Origin: a virus
Length of the DNA stretch: 64,000 nt
Strand: one strand, 5' to 3'
Virus record (IMG/VR): IMGVR_UViG_3300046543_000266
Location: 153,606-217,605 of that record
Shown here: positions 1 to 8,450 of the stretch, in pieces
Layout: every line of letters begins with the position of its first letter
How positions within the stretch are numbered: the first letter of the stretch is position 1
Position numbers and translations under genes: made by a program
Notes under the pieces: model-generated
What the model was told of the DNA's origin: nothing
Databases searched by the model: none
The model's input: the letters and a program-made list of their open reading frames with translations, nothing else

Positions 1-1701
1 CGAGTTGGTGATGCTACCGGCATTGGCCTGATTGTTGACGGTCGAGCGGTTGCCTCCGACGTTAGCACTCGACGACGCGGTCACCGTAGTGTTGGCGTTG
101 ACGCTGGTAGTGTTGGAGTTGCCACCCTTGTTCGCATAGTAGCTCGGATTGCTCGTGGCGTTGGCTACGTCGCTCTTCACCACGTTCTCATCACCGAGCT
201 TGATGCCAAAGAAGTTGCCGATCTTCGACTGCCACGACTGATGCGCACCCGGATCTTTGGCTTCCGGTAGCTTGGCTCCAGGATGCTGGTCCTTCAAGCC
301 CGCGTCCATCTTTGCCAGTTCAGCCTGTACCTTCGGATCTTGTAAGCGCTGCGCGTTGGACTTGGTGAGCTTGGCACCACCGTGATCCTTGGCTGCGTCT
401 ACTTCAGGCTGCTCGATCTTCTTGTTGAGCCCGAGCTTCTCGAGAACCCAATCAATGATCGTCTTGCCCTGATCCTTCATGTACTCCCACGAAGAGACCG
501 CCATCTTCTTGATGTTATCCCATGTGAGGATCTTCTGAACCGTTTCCGCCAATCCAGTGAACAACTGCGGGTCCATGATCATGGCGGCCAACACACCACC
601 CAGACCCTTCAGCCATGAACTAGTGTCGTCCTTCTCCTTCTTGGACTTCTTGCCTGAAGACTTATCGCCGAACTCATTCTTCAGGGCGCGGGCGACGGCG
701 TTGGCATTCTCTTCAGCCTTATCCGACTCACCACTCTTGTGACCGTTCGGGTTAGCCAGGAAGTCCATCAGCTGTTTGTACAGCGACGTCTGGTCGTTAG
801 CCGCAGTGGTGATCGCAGCTTCCGTATTCGGAGACAGCGACACCACGTCTGCACCCTTGACGGTACTGCCCTGAGTAGCAGTGTTGCCCGTCGGCATATC
901 GATGACGTCGGCTGCCGGAGCACGATCACTTTCGCGATTGCCGCCAACCAACGACATCGCACGATTCAGCACCGAAGGCTGTTCTGCTAGGTGCCAGTCG
1001 TTGCTCTGATACGGGACCAGCGAGTTACCACCCGAAGGTCCCGACAGAAGCGGGGTATTGGCGTGATGTCCAATCTCGCCGTTCCCCATCGCAGTGCGTT
1101 CCCGCTTGATGGACGCCGCCAGATCGCGCAACGTGTGTTGAAACACGTCGGCAATGCTTTCCAGCAGATCCTTCTTGCGAGTAACCCATCGAGCGTCGTC
1201 GCGCGCCATCAGCTCGTCGACCATAATGTCCTGCGCAGTCAGAACATCATCCACACTTGCCGGATCTGCCTGTTTGCGCGGGGCCACCATGTTCTGGAAG
1301 TCCGTGAGCTTCGTGCCGATCACGCGCTCGATCTCTTCGGACTGTTCCAGGTTACTGAGCTCGACCACATCCTGGATCTGATGCAACAGATCAGGGAATG
1401 CGTCGGCAAGCGCCTTGTTCAGGGCTTGCTCGTAGGCCGTGAGTTGCGCGCCGCCACCGTCGTCAGCGCCGTGAAGCTTTTCATACTGTGCTTCGAACTT
1501 CTTGGCACTGACTTCGGCAGCGCTGATCGCCTGATCGAACACCTGCTTCGCCAGTCCACTCAACCCGTTGAGCGCGGTACTAACCGCCTTCACATCGGAT
1601 GCGCTGGCAACTCCCTTTGCGATGTTCTGCAACGAGAGGCCCGCCTTGTGTTCCAGCGAAGCCCACTTCTTTTTCTCTGCGTCACTACGAAAAGCGGCCA
1701 T
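1..1701 (-). CDS. Structural protein, 3' end outside window (partial)
   Basis: The reading frame is open from an ATG at 1701 (MAAFRSDAEKKKW) to the left edge, giving 567 residues without a stop, so the C-terminus is missing. The first ~200 residues look helical and charged. A short aliphatic stretch (LGGVLAAMIM) lies near residue 370. The visible end is Asn/Ser/Thr-rich (SNTTSVNANTTVTASSSANV), as in many phage baseplate or fibre proteins. No domain is recognised. It follows two baseplate-type genes by 5 bases, so a baseplate or tail-associated role is the most likely inference. AGG sits about ten bases before the ATG. Confidence 0.75.
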   Translation of the reverse strand, partial: MAAFRSDAEKKKWASLEHKAGLSLQNIAKGVASASDVKAVSTALNGLSGLAKQVFDQAISAAEVSAKKFEAQYEKLHGADDGGGAQLTAYEQALNKALADAFPDLLHQIQDVVELSNLEQSEEIERVIGTKLTDFQNMVAPRKQADPASVDDVLTAQDIMVDELMARDDARWVTRKKDLLESIADVFQHTLRDLAASIKRERTAMGNGEIGHHANTPLLSGPSGGNSLVPYQSNDWHLAEQPSVLNRAMSLVGGNRESDRAPAADVIDMPTGNTATQGSTVKGADVVSLSPNTEAAITTAANDQTSLYKQLMDFLANPNGHKSGESDKAEENANAVARALKNEFGDKSSGKKSKKEKDDTSSWLKGLGGVLAAMIMDPQLFTGLAETVQKILTWDNIKKMAVSSWEYMKDQGKTIIDWVLEKLGLNKKIEQPEVDAAKDHGGAKLTKSNAQRLQDPKVQAELAKMDAGLKDQHPGAKLPEAKDPGAHQSWQSKIGNFFGIKLGDENVVKSDVANATSNPSYYANKGGNSNTTSVNANTTVTASSSANVGGNRSTVNNQANAGSITNS

Positions 1702-1706
1702 AGTAA

Positions 1707-1901
1707 TCAACCTGTGTAGATCATTCCATTGCGTGCAGCATCGATGCGCTCGTCACGACGTTTCTGAGCATACTCCGAATACTGCTGGAACCGATAAAGC
1801 GGCATTTCGTCAGATGGATCAAAACCGAATTCCGAAGCTATCAGAAAGTAGCGGTCCTTGACGTCAGCCGCGCTTGTCAGGGGAAAGAAACGAGAACGCA
1901 T
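1707..1901 (-). CDS. Small protein overlapping the gp26-like gene
   Basis: 64 residues (MRSRFFPLTSAADVKDRYF...) ending ARNGMIYTG. The region after the upstream gene's stop (1864) reads as ordinary coding sequence in this frame and fills the space up to the next start. The ATG at 1901 lies inside the end of the upstream gene, a 38-base overlap in another frame, with GAGGAAGAG about 19 bases before it, a poor spacing. In T4 the small hub-assembly protein gp51 follows gp26, so position suggests a gp51-like partner, but similarity to gp51 cannot be judged by eye. The start is the least certain part; an extension from the upstream gene by frameshift is possible but no clear slippery site is seen. 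Confidence 0.55.
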   Translation of the reverse strand: MRSRFFPLTSAADVKDRYFLIASEFGFDPSDEMPLYRFQQYSEYAQKRRDERIDAARNGMIYTG

Positions 1902-3129
1902 CGAGGATGAGCTTACTCTTCCTCGATGCGCCACACCCCTTGCACGTAACAACGACTTCTTCATCAACACCGTAAGTGCCAATGGCCTGTTCATAGTCTT
2001 GCAGCAGCTGAACTTGGTCTGCGGTTGCTTCCCCGACGATATCCACGCGCACGGCCAGCGTGAGCAGGAGTTCCTGATGCTGGATATGCGACGCCATCTG
2101 AGCCAGATACGCAAACTCGGTACGGGTAGCCTTGTCCTGCATCTGCGGCGCATCCTGGAACTCGATGACATCGCGCATGGTAGGCGGGCGGAAGAACATC
2201 GCCGAGGTATCGCTGAAGTGGTAGTGTTCCGGATTCGGGATTTCTTCCAGCTCCTTAACTACCATCGTGGATTGACGAATGATCTCGGCAATCTGCAGCG
2301 AGTCTTCCGGCAGGACTTGCGACTGGATGAGGTCGAACTGCTCCTGGGACATTTCGCCAGCAGCGACCGCGGCAGCGTACTGTTCCAGCTTGTAGCCGTC
2401 CTCGACGCGCTTCATGTGCGCTTCGTTGTTACACGTCGTCTTGTGCGTGTAGTTCGACTTCGTGAAGCTATTCAGACGCAGCCAATACAGCACGAAGTAG
2501 AAGTCCGGCAGGGTCAGGTCGAATGCGACAGCCGAATGTCCAGGCGTGGTCGTCATCAGAATCGATGACACGGCTTCCACCAGCGGAAGCAGTGACTGTT
2601 CACGGTGCGCGCGTTGCAGCTTCGCCAGATGCTTGGCACGAAACGGCGAGGCGTACAGATCCTTGAAGTTGTAGAAGGCGAAGCGCGAAGGCAGTGCCAG
2701 CGACGTACCTTCCGGTTCAGCGATCGCGTTCGTGAATCCAGGCATTTCCACCGGAACCGTCGGCGCGCTCACTTGAGCTTGTCCAGCAGGGACGCCGTTG
2801 AACGACATTCCCATCGGATTGGGTTGCGGAGCCTGACGAGGAGCTTGCGGCTGATCGTCAAGCACCGGCTGCATCATCGGGCGACGTTGCAGCTGCGGCG
2901 CGTGTTGCGCTTGCGGGGCTGCCTGAGGTTGCGGCTGTGCCGTAGGTTGATGCGGCGTCTGACCTACCTTCGTCATCTGCTGAGGTGCCTGAGGATGTGC
3001 CTTGGGCGGCGTCATGAAGTGAGCAGTCGACGCAGAACGCGCATCGACCTTCTTCTGGATCGCTTCCTGCCGCTCACGTGGGAACTCCATCGTGGTGGTG
3101 GAATGGATCGTGGTGTTGTTACCACTCAT
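1864..3129 (-). CDS. Baseplate hub protein, T4 gp26-like
   Basis: 421 residues. Residues ~1-140 are low-complexity, rich in Gln, Pro and Ala (many APQ and PQ runs), unusual for the family. Residues ~155-421 form the recognisable part, with SRFAFYNFKDLYASPFRAKHL, PDFYFVLYWLRLNS and a terminal CKGC zinc-ribbon-like motif close to the C-terminus, resembling the T4_baseplate (gp26) family. A conserved pair of upstream cysteines is not obvious. Context agrees: it lies between a tail-tube-like protein and probable tail genes. gp26-type proteins help assemble the central hub of the baseplate. The start ATG at 3129 follows AGGAGTAAACG. Confidence 0.6.
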   Translation of the reverse strand: MSGNNTTIHSTTTMEFPRERQEAIQKKVDARSASTAHFMTPPKAHPQAPQQMTKVGQTPHQPTAQPQPQAAPQAQHAPQLQRRPMMQPVLDDQPQAPRQAPQPNPMGMSFNGVPAGQAQVSAPTVPVEMPGFTNAIAEPEGTSLALPSRFAFYNFKDLYASPFRAKHLAKLQRAHREQSLLPLVEAVSSILMTTTPGHSAVAFDLTLPDFYFVLYWLRLNSFTKSNYTHKTTCNNEAHMKRVEDGYKLEQYAAAVAAGEMSQEQFDLIQSQVLPEDSLQIAEIIRQSTMVVKELEEIPNPEHYHFSDTSAMFFRPPTMRDVIEFQDAPQMQDKATRTEFAYLAQMASHIQHQELLLTLAVRVDIVGEATADQVQLLQDYEQAIGTYGVDEEVVVTCKGCGASRKSKLILDAFSFLSPDKRG

Positions 3130-3166
3130 CGTTTACTCCTAGGTTGGGAAGGGTATTGCTTTGTGT

Positions 3167-4366
3167 TTATATCGTCGGTTGATACAGCGACGACGAGCCG
3201 GGCAACGGCAGATTATTGGCAAGGAAGTCAGTAGCACTGGACAGCATATGCGAACCGCTGCTGATCAGATCACCGACGTTACCAACTCCACTACCGATTA
3301 GATTCGTCAGCGCGTTGCTACTAAGGTTGGACGCAATCGCCGAAGTGAGGTCCGGGTTGACATCCATGACATTGATGAACACGTCGCCAACACTGAACGT
3401 CACGTGGTTGACTAGGCGCTCGCTGCTGTTGCTACCCATCTGGTAGGTGTCTACCGAGATAGGCCAGCACTCGGTGTACTGCACGATGGCGATAACGCTC
3501 TTGGTGACATCCAGCAAGTAGATATAGATCGGCTTCTTGTAGTCAGACGGGCGACCCCATCCACCAGCGAGCTGTCCAGCAGTTGCCGCGCTGAATGGCG
3601 TGAGCACTGCGTTGTTCCAGGCTTGCAGGTACTTCAACGAAGTGTTGGAGCTGTCCGCGTAGACCGCCAGACGAAGCGTATCCACAGAATACTTATCCGG
3701 GTAGTTGCGGTCGCGACCTTCACGGAAGATGGCCTTCGACGCGAACTGGCGGAAAGGCATAGTAGCCTCTTCCACGAAGTACCACGGAAGTTGCGCTGCT
3801 TGGCTAGTGGACACAGCGCCGCCCATAGCCGAAGACAGAGCGCCACCGACACCGCTGAGTGCGCTGCTCGCAAGACTAGCCAGCACTCCAGCGCTCGCGC
3901 CAGATGCGGTCTGCGTCGTGCCGGGGCTGATGACTGGGAGCTGAGCGTACCATGTGAACGACATCAGCGGATCTGGACGTGCGGAGATACCAGCCAACGG
4001 ATTGCCGGGGTCTGCGCCACCGATGCTGCTCATAGCACTGAAAGTGCCAGGACTCTGCAGAGTTGCTGACGGGGCGAAGCCACCTAGGCCAGACAATGCT
4101 GAATCGAAAATCTTGGAGGGTGCGTTGAGTATGGAACCAACTGCACCGCTGACGTTGCCTGTGAGTAAGCTACCGACTGCACCTGTTACGGCGCCAATAC
4201 CGGTCTTAACCACATTATTTACTGTGCCGCTGACTGCGGAACTAGCGTTGTTCTTGACGTTGGTGACAGCGCCTTTGACGCCCTGCTTGAGCGCGTTGAC
4301 CTGCCCCTTCGTGTTCACGTGAATCTGTTGCTCGGCGTTGGATATTGCGTCGGAAAGAAAGCTCAT
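3167..4366 (-). CDS. Tail-tube-like baseplate protein (gp48/gp54 type)
   Basis: 399 residues from ATG 4366 (MSFLSDAISNAEQQ). The first ~150 residues are repetitive, rich in Ala, Gly, Val and Ser. Residues ~200-350 resemble the T4 gp19 tail-tube fold also found in the tube initiators gp48 and gp54: LPWYFVEEATMPF, a SVDTLRLAVYADSSN strand, KYLQAWNNAV, DYKKPIYIYLLDV, then CWPISVDTYQMGSNSSERLV and a VTFSVGDVF strand. The length is greater than a tube subunit and closer to gp48 or gp54, so a tube initiator or cap on the baseplate fits better than the tube itself. An in-frame start further upstream at 4423 is possible but would run into the leader hairpin region. Confidence 0.6.
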   Translation of the reverse strand: MSFLSDAISNAEQQIHVNTKGQVNALKQGVKGAVTNVKNNASSAVSGTVNNVVKTGIGAVTGAVGSLLTGNVSGAVGSILNAPSKIFDSALSGLGGFAPSATLQSPGTFSAMSSIGGADPGNPLAGISARPDPLMSFTWYAQLPVISPGTTQTASGASAGVLASLASSALSGVGGALSSAMGGAVSTSQAAQLPWYFVEEATMPFRQFASKAIFREGRDRNYPDKYSVDTLRLAVYADSSNTSLKYLQAWNNAVLTPFSAATAGQLAGGWGRPSDYKKPIYIYLLDVTKSVIAIVQYTECWPISVDTYQMGSNSSERLVNHVTFSVGDVFINVMDVNPDLTSAIASNLSSNALTNLIGSGVGNVGDLISSGSHMLSSATDFLANNLPLPGSSSLYQPTI

Positions 4367-4465
4367 GATTGGCACGCCCGTAAGGAGGCACCAAGAGTGG
4401 ATTAGCTGACGGTTGAACCTCAAGAGTCAGCTGAACTCTTGGGTAAAGAGGAAAAGAGGAAAAGA

Positions 4466-4501
4466 GGGGACGCGAGACTCGAACTCGTTTTGATCGTCCC
4501 C
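4466..4501 (-). other. Hairpin resembling a tRNA acceptor plus T arm
   Basis: Read on the minus strand: a 7-bp outer stem GGGGACG/CGTCCCC, a 7-base bulge ATCAAAA, a 4-bp inner stem CGAG/CTCG and a 7-base loop TTCGAGT that matches the tRNA T-loop consensus TTCRANY. A pyrimidine tract TCTTTTCCTCTTTTCC follows, so it may simply be an intrinsic terminator. No 5' half of a tRNA is found nearby. It sits in the leader of the gene starting at 4366. Confidence 0.5.
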
Positions 4502-4605
4502 CAAACCACAATGCAGTGTGTCACCCTTCCCACAAGTTTGAACCCACTGCACGTCGTCGAGTATGCGATACTGATGCTATTAAATTGGGGCTACTGGTGC
4601 CGTGC

Positions 4606-5301
4606 TTAGATCAGATGCACGTCATCGACAGTGAACGCCGGGAGGTCCGCAGTCTTCGTAGCGTTGCCAATCTGATCACGGAGCTTCTGGTATGCGGCAA
4701 GCAACGTCGCGTATTTGTCGTTGTACGCGTTCGACTTGGCGATGATCGAAGCCGCCAGATAGGAGACTTCGATACCGCGTGCGGTTGCCAGCGTGGACAA
4801 CAGATGCGAAGCGGGTTGTCCGTCGATGACTGCGTGTGCGTCGACGACTTGCTGCTTCCACGAGGCTTGCTCGGACTTCGTGTAACCTGACGACAGCGCG
4901 TAGACTGCTTCGTCGAAGTCCATGGCGGCACGCGCATACGCTGCAGACTGCTGACTGGCGATCGGTGCGTTGATCAGGTCAGCACCGACTTGCCACGCGT
5001 TGCCAGTCCAGTAAACTACCAGTCCGGTGCCGAGTACCATCGGCGGTTCCCACGGCGTGCTGTTGTCGGGTTGCGCTGCGTCGGCGTCGAGCTCGACACT
5101 GGTATCGTACACGGTCAGTGCGCCAACGCCCGAAGCCTTGAACAGATACCACGTTTTCTTGGCGGGCGCTGCCGGAGTTTCTTCGACAGTCGGAGCGGGT
5201 TCTTCAGCAGGAACGCCGGTCTGGATGTTGATGGTTGCATCCGGCTCGATCGTTTCAACCGTCGTCGGTTGTTCAGGAAGGGTGTCTTGAGTGTCGGACA
5301 T
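4606..5301 (-). CDS. Tail-fibre assembly (chaperone)-like protein
   Basis: 231 residues. The N-terminal ~45 residues are acidic and Pro/Glu/Thr-rich. The C-terminal half, with DFDEAVYALSSGYTKSEQASW, and then YATLLAAYQKLRDQIGNA, is the pattern of phage tail-fibre assembly chaperones and DUF4376 proteins, in which a Trp-containing helix and a terminal helical hairpin are conserved. Such proteins help fold or trimerise tail fibres. It follows by 4 bases a gene whose product ends in a similar PNGYIPVDPALTLIW segment. Family assignment is from pattern memory only. Confidence 0.55.
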   Translation of the reverse strand: MSDTQDTLPEQPTTVETIEPDATINIQTGVPAEEPAPTVEETPAAPAKKTWYLFKASGVGALTVYDTSVELDADAAQPDNSTPWEPPMVLGTGLVVYWTGNAWQVGADLINAPIASQQSAAYARAAMDFDEAVYALSSGYTKSEQASWKQQVVDAHAVIDGQPASHLLSTLATARGIEVSYLAASIIAKSNAYNDKYATLLAAYQKLRDQIGNATKTADLPAFTVDDVHLI

Positions 5302-5305
5302 GTTG

Positions 5306-5794
5306 TTAAGACCAGATGAGTGTGAGTGCGGGGTCGACCGGGATGTAGCCGTTAGGAGCCGGCCGATCGAGCGAGATGGTATCCGGACACGGACGACCCT
5401 GCTCTGGCAGGTAATAGCCGTTGTCGTGAGCCTCGTCGGGAGCGATCATCTGCACGTTCTTCGTCGCAACGTACAGATCGCGCTGAACTTCCAGTGTCGT
5501 GCCTTCGGGAGCTACCGGCCAGTCCGCGTTCGTGCGGTACACCAACCATTCAGTGGTCAGCGTCGGGATCATCACACGACGCATACCAATGGCTTCCAGC
5601 AGTTGATCCGGTTTGTCGCTTTGACACACCAGAACAACCTCGTCGTACCGTTCCTTGCGCGCCACATCCATAAGCATGATGCAGTCACGCAGGAGTTGCG
5701 CTTCGACTTGCGGCGTGTACTCGTCGAAAAGCGCACCAAAATATTTACGCTTCGGTGCGGTCACTGGTTGATCGTTCGGGATATGCGTATCCAC
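5306..5794 (-). CDS. Unrecognised protein near tail-fibre chaperone
   Basis: 162 residues starting at a GTG (5794) with AAGGGAG six bases upstream. Mixed alpha/beta composition, no signal peptide or membrane segment. Contains YDEVVLVCQSDKPDQLLEAIGM and ends PNGYIPVDPALTLIWS. It lies 4 bases ahead of the fibre-chaperone gene and 1 base after its own upstream neighbour, so it is translated with them. A tail-related function is only an inference from position. Confidence 0.7.
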   Translation of the reverse strand: MDTHIPNDQPVTAPKRKYFGALFDEYTPQVEAQLLRDCIMLMDVARKERYDEVVLVCQSDKPDQLLEAIGMRRVMIPTLTTEWLVYRTNADWPVAPEGTTLEVQRDLYVATKNVQMIAPDEAHDNGYYLPEQGRPCPDTISLDRPAPNGYIPVDPALTLIWS

Positions 5795-5795
5795 G

Positions 5796-6053
5796 TCAGA
5801 CTCCCTTAGCGAGCTTGTCGGCTTGCTGCTTGGTTAGGGTGTGAACCTTGGTAGGTTCACCCTTGAAGATAAGCCGGATGTCCGTGCCGTTGACGGAAGG
5901 GCGCACGCCGAAGCGCATACCCTTTTCAACGACTACCGTCTTGCCACGGAAATCCAACTTGACCGGACGAGCTCCCTTGTAAGAAAACCACTGATAGGCC
6001 GTTTCGGGCTTGATTGCGGCAGTAACAGGTTTGCTGATCAGGAATGAATACAT
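5796..6053 (-). CDS. Small unrecognised protein between portal and tail genes
   Basis: 85 residues (MYSFLISKPVTAAIKPETA...). Basic and beta-rich with repeated short strands (KLDFRGKTVVVEKGMRFGVRP). No domain recognised. It begins 10 bases after the portal stop and ends 1 base before the next start, consistent with co-translation in the virion gene block. Confidence 0.65.
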   Translation of the reverse strand: MYSFLISKPVTAAIKPETAYQWFSYKGARPVKLDFRGKTVVVEKGMRFGVRPSVNGTDIRLIFKGEPTKVHTLTKQQADKLAKGV

Positions 6054-6062
6054 AGAGCATCC

Positions 6063-7967
6063 TTACATCGGGAGTGTTGTACGACCGAGCTTTTCTTTGT
6101 TGCGCTTCGCCAGTTCCAGGCGATAGTTCGGATCGCGGTCGGCTTTCGCTGCGATCTTGATGATCCGGCTGTTTGCTTCTGCCTTGGCACGCGGCTGGCT
6201 GATAGACGGGATGTGCTTGATCTTACCCGTCTTCGACAACGTCCAGCTGTCACCACTGTCGCCAAAGTCACGAGACAGCAACGGCTTCCGGTATCCACGT
6301 GAATGCGAAGCCGATTGTGTGGTCAGTTGACCAGCACTAGCACGTTCCAACAAGCGTGCGTGTTCCTGCTTGGCTTCTTCACGTGCGTCGACGCTACCAC
6401 CGAAGTCATCGTCGAACTCGTCAGTGCCGAAGTCGTCTTCACCTTCGTGGCTGGTGTCCTTGCCCGTGTACTTCTCGAGCTTCTTGCGGAGCTCGGCGTC
6501 TTCGTCCAAGTCACGCATCAGCGCATCCGGATCGATCTTCGCAGCAGCCATCCACATCTTCAGCGGGATAGGTACACCCTTGTCGGATGCTTGCTGAAGC
6601 AGTTCCGCCATGTTCTCTTCACCCTTCGCTTCCAACTCCTTATGCCAGTGAAGCTGCGGCATCTTCAGGTTGTTGCGATTGGTGCGGTTGAACAGGAAGT
6701 CAACAACACGGCCAGCCTCTGCGCGTTTGCTCGGATCCTTGTACAGATTGTTGGTAACGGCGACCAGCGGGAAGATCTTCGAGTAGAACACCCGTTCCGT
6801 CATGTCGGTACGGAAGCTGTTCATCGATTCCAGGAACGTGGAGTACGCCGACTCAGCCGAAGCGTAGCTGGCATCACCCGAAAGGAACGACTCCGAGATA
6901 CCGAGTGCCCGCAGCTTGTAGGCAACCAGAATGTCGGCCATGTCGGTCCACTTCCAGAAGTCACCACCAGGACGCAGATCGGTTGCTTGCACGGCGTTAC
7001 GTGTGGATACCCATCCGCCAAGCGGATCCATTTCCGCGCTCTGGAACTCCTGCACCAATGCGCCGAGCTCTTCGCCTGTCGGTGTCCACTGATCGTCACC
7101 TGCGGTCAAGTGGGTCATCGCGCGCTGACGACGTTGCGATTCAACCAACGTACCGCGGAACAGCGTCTTCTCGATGAGGTACATCGGGAGGATGCGGTGC
7201 AGGTACGAGGTGAAGGCCCGGTCCGTTGTCGAACGGCGCGGCACGAACAGCGTAGTCACCGGGTCTAGAGTGAATGCACCCGACTTCAGCATGTCAACGA
7301 ACTGCGACGGCATCTGCTGCAGATAGCGGCGTGCGTACTCCGAGGTATCGTTGAGGAACTGCTGCGTTGACTGTCCAACCCGCACGTTGATCGTGGGGTC
7401 GATGTTGAAGAACGGCGAAGGCATCACGCTGCAGGACAGTGCGTCGTGCAGCAGAGTGTCCATGAACACCTTAGCCTTCGGATCGAACACCAAGCTTCCG
7501 GCGAAGAAGCCGTCCACAAGGTGCGTTGTCGAGATCAACGGCATCATCTGCTGAACGTTGAGGCGCTCCAGCGTTTCATTGAACGGGCGCAGTTCCTTTT
7601 CTTCCAGACCCCGCAGTTCCCAGCTTGAGAACGGGAAGTGCGCCTGAATGTCCACTGCGCTACCTGCCGTGTTATCGAACAGGTAGATGTCCCGATACAT
7701 CAGGGCCAGCGTGGAGGTGTCGACCAGATGCGGATCCGCCGGGATCAGGCCAGTCATGTAATACTGGTAGTTCGATTGCCAGAAGCCGTTGACGGACATC
7801 GAGGCACCACCGGCACCGCTTCCACCACCGAACATCGACATGTTAGCGCTGACCTCTGACTTGCTGGCTTTACGCGAAGCGCGTGCGCTGATACCATTTC
7901 CCTGGGAAGGAGGGGCCATGTTGAAGTTCTTGCCGTTCACACCCAGAATCTTTTGTTTGGCGAACAT
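6063..7967 (-). CDS. Portal protein
   Basis: 634 residues. The central region is the portal fold of large T4-like phages: WQSNYQYYMTGLIPADPHL, ALMYRDIYLFDNTAGSAVDI, then RILPMYLIEKTLFRGTLVESQRRQRAM, and near residue 365 KLRALGISESFLSGDASYASAES, the characteristic portal stem/wing segment. Residues after ~500 form a charged tail (Asp/Glu-rich followed by Lys/Arg-rich). The portal is the dodecameric ring through which DNA enters the head and to which the tail docks. Length is in the usual range for myovirus portals (about 500-650). It sits in the packaging block with terminase 2 kb upstream. Confidence 0.85.
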   Translation of the reverse strand: MFAKQKILGVNGKNFNMAPPSQGNGISARASRKASKSEVSANMSMFGGGSGAGGASMSVNGFWQSNYQYYMTGLIPADPHLVDTSTLALMYRDIYLFDNTAGSAVDIQAHFPFSSWELRGLEEKELRPFNETLERLNVQQMMPLISTTHLVDGFFAGSLVFDPKAKVFMDTLLHDALSCSVMPSPFFNIDPTINVRVGQSTQQFLNDTSEYARRYLQQMPSQFVDMLKSGAFTLDPVTTLFVPRRSTTDRAFTSYLHRILPMYLIEKTLFRGTLVESQRRQRAMTHLTAGDDQWTPTGEELGALVQEFQSAEMDPLGGWVSTRNAVQATDLRPGGDFWKWTDMADILVAYKLRALGISESFLSGDASYASAESAYSTFLESMNSFRTDMTERVFYSKIFPLVAVTNNLYKDPSKRAEAGRVVDFLFNRTNRNNLKMPQLHWHKELEAKGEENMAELLQQASDKGVPIPLKMWMAAAKIDPDALMRDLDEDAELRKKLEKYTGKDTSHEGEDDFGTDEFDDDFGGSVDAREEAKQEHARLLERASAGQLTTQSASHSRGYRKPLLSRDFGDSGDSWTLSKTGKIKHIPSISQPRAKAEANSRIIKIAAKADRDPNYRLELAKRNKEKLGRTTLPM

Positions 7968-7976
7968 GTTGTTCCT

Positions 7977-8450
7977 TTATTTGGCCTTGCGATGTTTCGC
8001 AAACCGATTGAACTGCGCGTTGCGAAACGCCAGCCGGATTATCAGGTCGAGGTTGACTACGGCGTCGAGCTCACGGCGGAACGCGTACTTGGCAACCTTG
8101 GACTTCAGCAGATTACGACCCATTCGATCAGTAGCCCGGCTGACCAGCAACACACCGACTCCGCGTGGAATGTCGTCCTTCACCTTAGCGTACACGGCGG
8201 GCGACATGGCGAAGTAGAAGCGATTGCTCAACTCGACATAGTTGTGCCACTTCTTGTCTGCACGAAAATCGGCGACGCTCGACTTGACTTCTACGATAGT
8301 AACATCGCCGGAGAAGCTCAAGCACAGCAGGTCAGCACGGAAACGACCGCCTCGACACAAGCCCATCTCTTCGTTGACTGCCATGCGCTTCTTGACGAAG
8401 TATCGCGTGGCCGCAGTCTTGATCTCTGATGCAACCAGTGGTGTGCTCAT
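7977..8450 (-). CDS. MmcB-like PD-(D/E)XK nuclease
   Basis: 157 residues. The core RADLLCLSFSGDVTIVEVKSS followed by VADFRADKKWHNYVELSNRFYFAM matches the MmcB (DUF1052) DNA-repair family: the Asp of RAD and Glu-x-Lys of VEVK are the expected restriction-fold catalytic residues, and DxKW..Y is its signature. MmcB works in DNA-damage repair in alphaproteobacteria; in a phage it could trim or repair replicating DNA. Start ATG (8450) overlaps the stop of the upstream gene by four bases (ATGA). Confidence 0.65.
   Translation of the reverse strand: MSTPLVASEIKTAATRYFVKKRMAVNEEMGLCRGGRFRADLLCLSFSGDVTIVEVKSSVADFRADKKWHNYVELSNRFYFAMSPAVYAKVKDDIPRGVGVLLVSRATDRMGRNLLKSKVAKYAFRRELDAVVNLDLIIRLAFRNAQFNRFAKHRKAK

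Noticed and set aside
1864-1901. Programmed frameshift at the end of the gp26-like gene
   Set aside because: Overlap frame relation does not match a classic -1 slippery heptamer, and an ATG exists for the second protein.
5742-5748. GTAAATA inside a tail-region gene
   Set aside because: Intragenic and not followed by a plausible leader; chance match.
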